This document shows, in pieces, positions 37,400 to 48,000 of a DNA stretch of 64,000 nt. This DNA is from Neurospora crassa OR74A (lineage: Eukaryota > Ascomycota > Sordariomycetes > Sordariales > Sordariaceae). How positions within the stretch are numbered: position 1 is the first letter of the stretch; each line of letters begins with the position of its first letter. The position numbers and the translations under genes are program-made. Below the pieces are notes generated by a model. That model ran no database searches and was not told where the DNA came from. It saw nothing but the letters and a program-made list of their open reading frames with translations. The DNA is taken from the NCBI RefSeq assembly GCF_000182925.2, contig NC_026507.1, positions 248,001 through 312,000 of the forward strand, read 5' to 3'.

Positions 37400-38680
37400 C
37401 CCCCTTATATTATAAGAATTCGATTAATCGATAGAAGGGATATTAGAAACGACCCTACTATTTAATTCTATTAAATCCCCTCTTAGGATTACTAGGTTAT
37501 TAATACTAGTAGAGGTAGTAATAGTATTTCCTTCGGTATTAAAGAATTTCTTAATATTAGGAAAATCGTTAAGATTACTATTACTTTCCTTAGACGAGGA
37601 GATTACTATAGGATTACCCTTTCTTCTTAAATTATAAGTATTAATAATAGGAATAAAGTAATGAAATAGAGTCTTTAATTTATTATTAATAATAATAGGC
37701 TATAGATCCGTACTACCCTTTTTATTAATCTCTTAATTATAAACCTTAATAATAGTAGCTATAAAAGGAAGAGTCTCTTTATCTATATAAATAAGAAAAT
37801 CTATACCTATAGGCGCAATAGGAGAAAGATACTTTAGAGTATTGGGAGGCGGTATTTTGAGACTTGTACCGCTACTTTCAATTGTAATATTAATCTCCAT
37901 TTTATTACTATTTCCTTTGTCCAATTGCTCGCTATAATAGATTAGCTTAGGGGTCTTAAAAATCGTTAGAGGAGGAATAACGCCTTCCTTAATTTTAAAC
38001 GAATTAGTAATAAGCGAATTTATATTATTAATTTCTATTTTATTATTATAGTAATTCAATTTGGGGCCCTTAAGAACTAACGAAGGAGGAATTGCCTAAT
38101 CCCTAATCTTAAATTTATTAATATTTTATAAATTTATACTTTAACCCTTATTATTAATTTCTATATCGTTACTAAATAAATCTTTATTATTAGAAGCTTT
38201 ATTAGCCTTAAAGGAATTGGAATCGACTTCCGGATCCTTAACCCTCTCTTAAAAATTATTACTATTATTAAGAGAATATTATTAAGCTAAATAACTCCCT
38301 CTAATAGTATTACCCTAGCCTTTAACTCGGAATTAAAAATACTTAAATTCTATATATTCTTCCTAAAATTTCTTATTAAGAATAATTTGCTTATTAATAT
38401 AAATTTAAATACTCTAAGTAATTCTATTAATTATTAAGAAGTCCCCGCCTATACCTCTATTCTTACTCAAACGTTCGGCAAAATCTTTATAAGAAGGGGA
38501 TAGTTTATACTTAGTAATAATTTAAAGACCCTTAAGATTAATAATTAAGTAAGTATATTTATCGGTTCGCTTAATATCCTAAACACAATTACTACAAATC
38601 CCTCCTTTAACGTTACTAAATATAGAAATATATTTAATAAAAGGCGATTAAATATTAATCGTCTTCTATTAATTTTTTAT
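37400..38680 (-). pseudogene. Extra antisense frame after pol, unknown
   Basis: On the minus strand a frame with former-Gln stops contains GGICSNCV (a Cys-x2-Cys pair), KYTYLIINLKGLQIITKYKL and SPSYKDFAERLSKNRGIGG near 38460-38630. From 38170 downward it has two related units (FKIRDxAIPPSLVLKGPKLNYY and FKIKEGVIPPLTIFKTPKLIYY), an internal duplication of about 35 residues. I do not recognise the family. Its opposite orientation to pol suggests either an additional retrotransposon gene or another nested insertion. Confidence 0.5.
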
Positions 38681-40079
38681 AAAAAAGATAGAAGTAAAAA
38701 TCTTTTAGGCTTTAATTAAGCAATAAAAATAAGGAAAGCGATTCCTATAGAAAAAAGGTTAGTAAAGAAGAATAAGAAAGCGAAATAAAGAAGGGATTTA
38801 TATAAAATACTAAACGCTTAAATAAAAAGGCCTAAAATCCTCTCCTTTTTAACCCGTAGATAGGCACTATAGTAGCTCTAAAGTTAAGCCCCCTTTTTCT
38901 CAATAAATAAGCGCTAAGGAGGTTAATTATTAAAGTTTCGGGTTGTAAAATAAGCTACTAGGATTATATAATACTAATTAGTAGGATAAAAAATGTTAAA
39001 GAATTTAGTAAGGCTAGTAAGGGATTAAAATAAAACCTATTCTATATATAACTTCCTAGTAAAAATAGGTTTAAAAATAGTATAAACCCAAATTAAATTA
39101 GTAAAAGCCTCATTAAATTTATTTAAAATCGTACCTTAAAAGGAATTTATAGCGATAAAGCTAAAAGATAAATAAATATATACTTTAAATAGTAACTATT
39201 ATTTACTATTAAAATACTCGTTTATATACCGAAGGTTATTCCTCATTACTAAAGGATAAGAAGGGAGTAGGCCTTTATTAGAGTTTATATTATACCTTTT
39301 TTTAATAATAGTAGCTAATAAAGGAACGTTAAAGGCCGGCTAGAAATTTATATTCTAATATTTAAGTAGAAAGTTAGGTTACTATATAGATTCCTAAATA
39401 AAATTGTTAGGAGAAATATCCGAATTCAATATAATAAAGGTAGTAAAGCTAAATATTAATATTTAAGAATAAGAGGGCGCTAAGAGAAAAGAAAAAGAAA
39501 TAAGCGGATTTATTACAAAGGAAAGAAGGTAATATACTTACTAGCGAGGGGTAAAGGTAAATAGTGAAGTATATATTACTTAAGTAATAATAATAGGAAG
39601 GTTCTAAATAGGGGTAAGAAGTAAATAAATATACTATAACGTACCCCTCTAGCGAATTAATACTAAAATAATCCTTAGAAAATTAAAGAAGGTTATAGAA
39701 CTATACCGAATTACTATTATAATACTAATAGAATAAATACGTCCGGAAATTTCCAATTCCCTACTACTTTCAAAGGTAAATTAGTAAAGAAAAGCCTTTT
39801 ACTTTCTAAGGATAATAGTACAATAAATAGATTATTTCCCTTTTATTCTTAAATAATATCCTTCTACCCTTTAAATAAAGAATATATTTTCCTAATAATA
39901 TTAAATACTCTAGAGATCGCCCCGTAGGTACTTTCCTTTAAAAGACCCTTTAAAAAGTTTAAGAAGAAAGAAATTATAATAACTTCGGCTTTAAGGAGTA
40001 TAATTGTATAGAGAATAAAAATAGACCGCCTTAAGAAGTATAAAGCGAAATTAATTATAGGGACCCTAGAGAGTAGTAA

Positions 40080-42755
40080 TAAGGAGTAAATTACTATCCG
40101 GCATCGTTTATCTTTTTTAAGCTAAAGAAGAAGAAATAGTCGGAAGCGAGTATTACTATTAAATTTATTATAATTTCTAATAGTTTAAATATATTTAAAG
40201 AAATAATAAAGTTCTAGAAGGGTAAAGATAAAGGTATAAAGATTACGTTTCGCCGGATCCCTGTGATTTAATTTACTATTGAGGATAATAAGGATAAGAA
40301 AAGCTCTAAGGGTTTTAAAAAGAATAAAAAAACCCTAAAGAAGGATAAAAAATCGTCGAAAAACGTATCACCGCTTACAATAGATCTATTTAAAACCCTA
40401 TAGAAAGAAAATATACCCTTAATAAACTAAACTCCTAATAAAATAAGCAAAGAAGAAAATAATAAGCTCGTAATAATTATACCGACCGAAGTAATCCTTC
40501 TAAACTAGGAATTGTCAAATAATAACGAAGAAGCGTTAAGAAATATACTTTTAATTATAGTATACTTAATTAGTACCTCGTAAACGTCTTTAGCAAATCT
40601 AATTCCTATTAAAAAGGGAGAAGAGAAGGCTAATAAATTTATATTAAATATACCTATTAGAAAAGAAATTTTACTAAATAAGAAGGTTAACGATAAGCCT
40701 TTAATATTATAAATTCTAATTAACGATTTACTATTAAAAGGGGAATTCCTAACTATAATAAATCCTTTCCCTTATACGCTAAAGGAGTTGACACCTCTAC
40801 CAGCCCAAATTCCTACTAAAGGTGTTCGTAAAACCGATTTTATTAAGAATTTTATTATAAATAAACAATATCTTACTCCAAAAGGAGAAGGTAATAATAA
40901 AGAACCTATATTACCGATCCCTACCTTACCTTCTATTATTTTTAAATTGTTCTACTCTATAGTAATAATACTAGAAGAAGAGTGGGGGGAAATTACGGAA
41001 GATTATAAAATTTAATAAATATAAGAGGCTACTAGCTAGTAAGATACTGTTTTAGGACCTAAGGAGGTCTGCCCCCCTCGGGGAGAAGTGCTAAGGAACT
41101 TTGATCTAGAATTTAATTGGAGATTGCCTAAGTATTTAAATAATAAGTTAATAAATAAAAATTGGATAGTATTATTCGAATTAATATTCGATATTCTAAA
41201 TATCGATTTATATAATATAGTACTTAGAGTAGATCTCCTTCTTCCAAAGGATTAGTTAGTAATAATTCAATTAAATTAAATAACTTAATATAAGTACGTA
41301 CTAAGAATAATGAACCTATAATATACTATTTATATTAAGGGTTAGATAAATAGAATAATTGTAAATATAAATTTAATTTAATTGTTTAAAGTATACGGAG
41401 ATCGGATCTACATCCCCTCCTCCGTTTAAACTATAATTAAAAACGAATTAGGGAATCCGTGCCTAATAAGTACTAAATTAGTAGAAGAAGCCTTTTTATT
41501 ATTAATAAAGTAGTAGTATATTTTAATTTATAAGGATAAGTATTTTTCTTTAGCTATTTTTAATTAATTAGAATGTATATAGTATTATTTTTATATAATA
41601 AAATACAAATCTAGGATATGGGAAGTATTAAAGGCCTATAATATATTTGTACTAGTAAATTATAAATACTTTATTAATAGAGGAAGACGAGTTTGTATTG
41701 AGATGTATTTTGGCGGTTGCGAATTCCTTTAATAGGTAACTATATAACTATATAGCTTTTAGGTATTAGAAGTAGTTAGGACTTTCTTTTTAGATACGAA
41801 GAGAGTAGATCGGCACTTAAATAGATAGATAATTCCTTATATTAAACTATATATTTAGGAGTAATCTAACTATTAGAAACCTTAGATGTAGCTATTAAAT
41901 TTCGAATAATTAAAAGAAACTATAATTTACTAATAGATAAAAATAGCCTACGATTATTTAAAGACGCTATAAATTGAATTATTAGTAATTCTTATAAATT
42001 AAGAGTAAAAAGTAGATTTGTAGTACGAAGTAAGATATAGGATAATATAATATTAAAAGATCGAAGTAAAAGGAGATCTTTAAGAATTTAAATTTACGGA
42101 AGATAATAATATTATATAGGAGTACTTAAGAGACCCGCTCGTCCTCTATAATTTACTAATTTGTACTTAAGATATTTAGTAATTAAAGAAGTTCTTTATA
42201 TTCGAAGGGTTAGGAGTAGAAAATATTAGGGATATATTAATTAATAATTATAAAGATAATAAAAACGAAAGTAAGGAGGATAAATACGTAGATAGGCCTA
42301 TTATACTATAGTATTAGATCTTTTCCCTTTCGGAGGATAAGGTATTTCTAAAGCCCCTACGGAAGTTAAAGGCGATTAGATAAGCGAAAGGCTATAAAGT
42401 TAATAAATAGGTAGAGTTATTTAATTTATATAATAGATTTATTATTAATTACTTCGTTTTGCTTAAAAAGAAGAAGGCGGATTTATACTTACTAGGAAGA
42501 AAGGCTAAAGGAGAAGAGAAGGGGAGGCTGACTATAGAGTACTAATATATATTAATATTAAATAAGTAGGTAGTATAGAATATTCCCGTTACTAACGATA
42601 TTAGTATAGAGGAAGTATAAAAAGTGTTAAGGATTTATAAAATACTAATTTGGAATATTAAGAAGGAGGTAGAGGAAAAAAAGAAAATTAAAGCGAAGGA
42701 AGAAAGAATAAAAATTCGGAAGGCTATATAGGATAAAAAGAAGCGGCGTTAACGG
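40080..42755 (+). pseudogene. Extra sense frame after pol, unknown
   Basis: A plus-strand frame holds a Lys/Ser-rich linker (about 40270-40380), then an uninterrupted 75-codon stretch ending at 41015, then long segments with only TAG/TAA interruptions (RNFDLEFNWRLPKYLN, LECI-x-YYFYIIKYKSRIWEV, RRVCIEMYFGGCEF). It closes with a charged helix of Lys/Glu-rich repeats (about 42660-42750), about 170 bp before the 3' LTR. No known retrotransposon domain (envelope, chromodomain, integrase) is recognised. The stretch 38700-40080 between this and the antisense frame is unresolved. Confidence 0.5.
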
Positions 42756-42925
42756 ATTTATTTTTAACCCTTTATTTATATTATTTATTATATATACTTT
42801 TATTAATAATAGTTAGTACTCTTACTTATATGCGTATTTATATTTAAGGTCTTATTTGATAGTAGGGGTTATTGGTATACGAATATTCTTATAAAGGATT
42901 ATAAAAGAATATTCGAAGGGAAGTT

Positions 42926-43468
42926 TAATATAGGGTAGTTGGTTCTTTTTTCTATTTTTTCCTTTTTTGCTTTAAAAATTTTTGCTTTTATATAATAAGT
43001 AGAAATATTAGGGCTTTAGTTTGTTATGTATTAGGGAGCAGATCTATTGTACTGGTCGGTCAGGACCTTAGGAATATATTGAGTAAAGAAGAGGATATAA
43101 GGAGGAGATCTTAAGTTGAGAATAGGCGAAAGGAGAAGTACTCCTAATTAGATAATACTTTTTCTTCGTAGATAGACTAAGAAGTTCCGTTCCCAAACTA
43201 TAGAATTACTATTGAACGCTTTTGTAATAGTAAACCTAGTAACCTTCTTATAAAAGAAATTAACTTCTAAAATTACCTATTAATCTAAGGTTAATAAGAA
43301 GGGTTTTATCCTTCTCGTTGGTCTTTGACGGTGGTTGATAAATTGTAACTTTGTTACTCTATTTCAATTCCTAAGGACGAAGGCTATATTTAATTCCAGA
43401 TCTGCTCCCCGCTATATTTAAGTGTGGTAGGGTGCTTTTCGTATTAGTGTGGTTTTTGCTCTATTTTA
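42926..43468 (+). repeat. 3' LTR
   Basis: 543 bp, the partner of 28642-29184. It starts TAATATAGGG where the 5' copy has TGATGTGGGG, showing the G-to-A pattern directly. ATAA follows at 43469-43472. Confidence 0.93.
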
Positions 43469-44200
43469 ATAAATAATATTGTACGCCGCGGTATAGGACG
43501 AGTAGTCTGTGAGAATAATTATACCCGCTATTAGCTAAGTAATAGTAGTTCGTTGGAATTAAGAAGCTGCGCCCTAGCGAAATACTAAAAATTCGACTAT
43601 TATATATAAACCCTTTATATTCGGGTAGGGTAAATACAATACAGCTATCGAAGTTGTACGTAAGTATAATATTTATTGAGAGACCTCCTTTATGCGTACG
43701 CTAAGCCGATTATTTATTACTACCAACCCTCATAGGGAAATAAAAGCTATCGAGGGTACTTAATACCCCTTCGAAGTAGGGGTATAACTTAGGGTTCATC
43801 TCGATCTTCGTCGGGGTATATGGAGGGGGGAGTTTAACCTTCGAATGCGTAAGTCGGATATAATAGTTCAATACCTTATGAAAGGCCCTATTTGTATAGT
43901 AAATCGAAGTAAATATAGGTTCTATACTTTAAATAGGATATTGATACTAACCTATGAATTGTAGCAATACCTTACTTAGCAACCTATCCTAACATTCGAC
44001 GAGTAGTGCCCTATATAATTAGTAATAAGAATATTATAACCTTCTCGTTAGTTTATAGTCTCCTTCCCTTATATAGTCCAACGTTATATTAAAGCTATAC
44101 AGTTAGCGCAAATACTATATTTGCCCGTATGCGGATGAGTAACTGTAGTCTACCCTAATGTCCAAATAATAGATCTTTAGTAATAAAGATTCCCTTTAAA
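43469..44200 (-). pseudogene. Harbinger transposase, N-terminal/central fragment
   Basis: Read on the minus strand: NPKLYPYFEGVLSTLDSFYF corresponds to the first catalytic block (N-P-K-F-x-P-F-F-x-x-C-I-G-A-I-D-G-T-H-I). YKGFIYNSRIF corresponds to the second block (G-x-x-x-D-S-R-V), with Asp read as Asn. PTNYYYLANSGYNYSHRLLV and LYRGVQYYLL correspond to P-x-G-K-Y-Y-L-A-D-A-G-Y and T-P-Y-R-G-V-R-Y-H-L. This is a DDE_Tnp_4/Harbinger transposase. The frame breaks at the LTR and resumes in phase at 28641. The N-terminal limit is approximate. Confidence 0.88.
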
Positions 44201-44489
44201 GGATTAGGGTTAATAACGAGCTAGGGACCTCGCCTCATTACTACGATAATAACTAGAAAGGAGGCTATAGCTATACGCACTTTGTGTTTGTGCGCTGTAA
44301 TTGTAGCGGTGCTAGCGATAGTTCTAGGGGATGAATGCTATATTTAGAAGTATTGAGGGGGGGTGATGTGCAGTATTTGCAGTATTTACAGTATATTGTA
44401 GTGCTGACAGCGCTATAAATACTGGGGTAAGCGAGTTATAGCATTAAAATCGGTAGAAATCTACCCGGTTACAATTTACAAAATACCGA

Positions 44490-44703
44490 TTTTTGTGTTC
44501 ACCCGGTGAAAATGTAGTATTGCACTCTAGTTGGTTAGAATGCTAAAAAGCGGAGATTTTCTTTCTACTGGGTTGCGCAGACGTGCACGGACGCTGTAAC
44601 CCGGTGAAAAGGTACAAAGATGTCGACGTTGTTCGGGATCACGATTTTCACCGGGCTTGTTCACCCGGTGAAAACGCTAAAAAAAGCTGTACGGATCACG
44701 CCC
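44490..44703. repeat. Subterminal CACCCGGTG motifs and right terminal repeat
   Basis: TTCACCCGGTGAA, a perfect palindrome, occurs near 44510 and at 44660. Degenerate versions (ACCCGGTGAAAA, TTTTCACCGGG) occur near 44598 and 44645. The left end carries the same word at 26177-26190 with related GGTGAAAA sites to about 26285. Clustered subterminal repeats are the usual binding sites of Harbinger transposase or its Myb partner. Confidence 0.8.
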
Positions 44704-44706
44704 TAA

Positions 44707-45071
44707 GTATTCGCCATCCACTCAGCCAGCTGGGTCCTCAGAGGCGGCGGGCCACTCATTCCTCCACTGTGACCTGACGGCGGACCATCAGGCTGGCCGG
44801 CTGTGGTGGTGTCCCGCTCAGTGCCGGTGCCGTTGATGCATTTTTTTCGTCGGTTGGCAACTTTTTGCGATTTGCGGGAAACAGCTCTTTTGTCGACATC
44901 TCCCCGCTGCAGCCAACCCTTCCCGTAGCCTGATCACGGCCAAACCCGGGCATGAGATAGTTCCAAGTCGTGCGGTTTCTCTGACGTTGTTTTGGTCCCA
45001 TCAAATGCCCGCTTCGTCGAGATATCCGCCCCCGTATCCCCTCGATAGGCGTGGCTGCTGTGACAGTGACC
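44707..45071 (+). promoter_or_regulatory. swr1 upstream region
   Basis: Only 365 bp separate the transposon's TAA duplication from the first ATG of swr1, so this must contain most or all of the native promoter and 5' UTR. No TATA-like box is obvious, as is common for housekeeping genes. It has normal composition with no RIP signature. Confidence 0.5.
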
Positions 45072-48000
45072 ATGACTACTATGATGACCGACTCTGGCAC
45101 CGCGTCTGATTCTGGTGCGGGACTTGTTGATTCAACACGAAACGACACCACCACCACCACCACCACCACCACCACTCCCGGTGACAACGACGCCGACGAC
45201 GACAACACCAACGGCACTACTACTGGTCATCACGACAACAACGAGACAGACAACAACAGCAAAAGTTACAGCAGCACCCACCATGTCCCCGCCATCGATA
45301 ATACCTCGACGACCAACGCCAACGACAACGAAGATGCTGCTGGCTTCCTCGACCGCGACCAGTCGCCCTTGTCGTCCATCTCGTCCCCGCTGAGCGAACC
45401 CGACAACTTTGAGTTTGATACCGAACCGATTCCATCCATCCTATCACCAAAGTCTACGACAAGCGATAATCATGCCCGCGACGGAGAGACACCCGAGCTC
45501 GACGAAGATGGACAACCACCGGCCAAGCGACGCCGAGTGCGCGAGACAACACCTCACAATCACTCGCGCAAACCGAAACCAGAGTCACCACCATGGAAGA
45601 AGTTTGAGGCCGAGGGTCCGACTACCATCATCACCGAAGACGGTCGTCGCAAGTCTGGCCGCGTCAATCCCGTCTTGCTAGGCATGAAACCCAGCGACAA
45701 AAAGGTTACGCGGAAAGCTATCCAAACAAGTCCTGTCAGCAACAAAAGTAGTGCCAGTACGTCCAGGAAGCCAGCGCCAGCAAGCAGCAGCAACAGCAAA
45801 CATGCTCCCGCAAAGATGCCGCCCCCGCCGCCGCCGCCGAAAGCTCCCGCGCGCAAGTCTGCCACGACTCATGAAACCAGACCCTCCGCGTCCCGATCCC
45901 GTCGACGATCTCCATCTCCTCGACGTCCTGCTACACCACCGAAACCCGCCGCTGTCGGTACGCGTCGGTCAACGCGCCAAGCCCTAGCCCATTCTCGAGC
46001 ATCCTACGATGATGGCCAGCTCTCTCCCGGTGCCTCGCGCGCCACTCCCCGTATCAAGCTCAAAGTTCGACCCCCGTTGACCGTAATACCTCTTGTTCAT
46101 CCAAACCAAGCCAATGTTCGTCCAAAGCTTGGGCCGACCTTTGAGGAATACTTTGCGCGCGCTCATGAAATACCGGTTGAGGAGGGTGGGCAGCACATTC
46201 CCGATGAAGAGCCCAAATACACAGACGAGATGGCCCTCCAAGACGCCAAGGTCATTCTACGGGTTGAAAAGGAGGTTGAGCCAGGGGGCTTGCTCGCCCC
46301 TGATAGGTGTTCGGCTTTCGAGCCTGAAGCCGAGGAGGAACCGCCTCGACAGTGGGCTCACCTTGACCATCTCACAAAGGCCATGACCAACTTCCGCAAG
46401 TTGATGTATAGAGAGCAGCAGTTGCATATGCAGGCAGCCAAGCGCATCGCCATTGCATGCGAAGCCGAGTGGAGGCGCCGAAACCCACAGCCCAAGACTG
46501 CCGAAGAAATCGAGCTGGAGGAGATGGAAGCGTCCAAGGCCAAATGGCGCCAGGTTATCAGGGCCTTTGCTGGAACATGGGAGAATGTCAGAGTCGAGGT
46601 CAATAGGCGCCGCTTGGTGGAATGGGAGGCGGAGGAACAGCGCCGTGTCAAGGCCGCGCTGAATCAAGCAGTCAATCTTTCGGAACAAAAGCTACAGCAA
46701 CGACAAGCGCAAGTGGACGGGGACGAAATCACAGACGAGGATGAGGACGAGGACGACGAAGACCTGGCAAGTGGCATGCCGTCAGTAATGGGCGACGAGA
46801 AGGAAAGTGACGAGCACTCCGACCAAGGATCCGATGAGATGTCCGACGAAAATGACGAAGATGAAGACGAGGATAACATGTCCTCCTCCGAGGACGACGA
46901 TAAGAAATCGACCGCCTCGGACGAGGGCCTGACTCAGGAAGAATTGCGTGCAAAATACGCCAACCTACCCACATTGGGCACGACCGATGAAACTGAAGAA
47001 ACAACAAAAGACGTGGAAATGGCTGATGCTCCCGCTGCTATGGATGGTAGCGTTGCGAATGATGACGATACAAGCGATGAGTCGGTAGACATGGACGACG
47101 ACCTTGGATCTAGCGAGGAGTCAGACGACGACGAGGAGGAGGAAGAAGACGATGAGGAAGAGGAAGAGTCCGATGATGAACCTGCTGGCTTGCTAGGGCT
47201 ATTCTTTGGAAAGTCAGAGTTGAAGAAGTTGAAGGAAGAGGCTGTAACTGAGGAGCCGTCGGTTGAACCCGCTGGGGATGTGGAGATGACTGATGCTTCG
47301 GCGGCCCTTCGTCCCGAGCTCCAAGTTAATGGTCATGCGCATGAGGCCCCGATAACTAATGGTACTCACACTAATGAGCAGTTGGCATCATCTCAAACTG
47401 AGGGTGCAGACGATGAAGTGTCGTTACTGGTTATACCCAACGACGAAATAGCAGCAGAAAATACTCAAACCGCAGCAGAGCCGGGCAGCGGAGTGGTGGA
47501 GAAGGACTTCCTGACCAATGATAGTTCCTTGAAGTATCCTAATGAGATTGTACAGTCCGAAAACCAGACACTTCCGGCCAAGGAGTCGGTTGAAGCTGGA
47601 GGCGACCTGCCAATGGTTGATGCCCCATCCACAGACGATTTACAAAGGGAAACAGCCGCGGCGCCGTCGTTGGAGGCACCACCCAACACCCGACATGATA
47701 GTCAGGAAACGGTGGCGGCTACTGACATGCAGAGCCAGTCACAAACACAGTCACCAAAAACAACTGATACCAAGCCCACCGACGTCGACACTCCCCATTC
47801 AGAGCTGGCCGTCAGCGTGCAAAAGCCAGATAGCCGCCAATCCTCACCTCAGCCAACAACACCAACAGTCAAGACCGAAATCCCGTTTCTCTTACGTGGA
47901 ACACTGCGTGAGTATCAACATCATGGTCTGGACTGGCTTGCTGGGCTGTATGCCAACAACACCAATGGTATCCTGGCCGACGAGATGGGTTTGGGAAAGA

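Larger units (their letters stand above)
28642..43468 (+). mobile_element. Ty3/gypsy LTR retrotransposon, 14.8 kb, RIP-eroded
   Basis: Two direct 543-bp LTRs (28642-29184 and 42926-43468) enclose gag-like, protease, reverse transcriptase, RNase H and integrase remnants in gypsy order, plus strand. ATAA flanks both outer ends (28638-28641 and 43469-43472). A purine-rich tract (GAAGGGAAG, about 42915-42923) just before the 3' LTR is a likely polypurine tract. The LTRs differ only by transitions in the parts I compared, as RIP predicts. At 14.8 kb it is far longer than a typical gypsy element (5-8 kb), because 6 kb of other sequence lies between integrase and the 3' LTR. Confidence 0.92.
26146..44703. 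mobile_element. PIF/Harbinger transposon carrying an LTR insert
   Basis: Inverted terminal repeats of 45 bp (26146-26190) and 44 bp (44660-44703) begin GGGYGTGATCCGTACAG and end TTTTCACCGGGTGAA. They are flanked by TAA on both sides (26143-26145 and 44704-44706), the 3-bp duplication typical of PIF/Harbinger. Inside are the two genes this superfamily is known for: a Myb/SANT-like protein (26616-27685, +) and a DDE transposase (minus strand, split). A 14827-bp LTR retrotransposon (28642-43468) interrupts the transposase. Without it and one 4-bp duplication the element is 3727 bp, a normal size. The interior is heavily RIP-eroded, while the outer roughly 200-400 bp at each end is much less so. 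No gene in it is intact. Confidence 0.93.

Noticed and set aside
45051-45071. A longer swr1 start giving 1852 residues
   Set aside because: The codon at 45051 is GTG. The first ATG in frame is 45072, giving 1845 residues.
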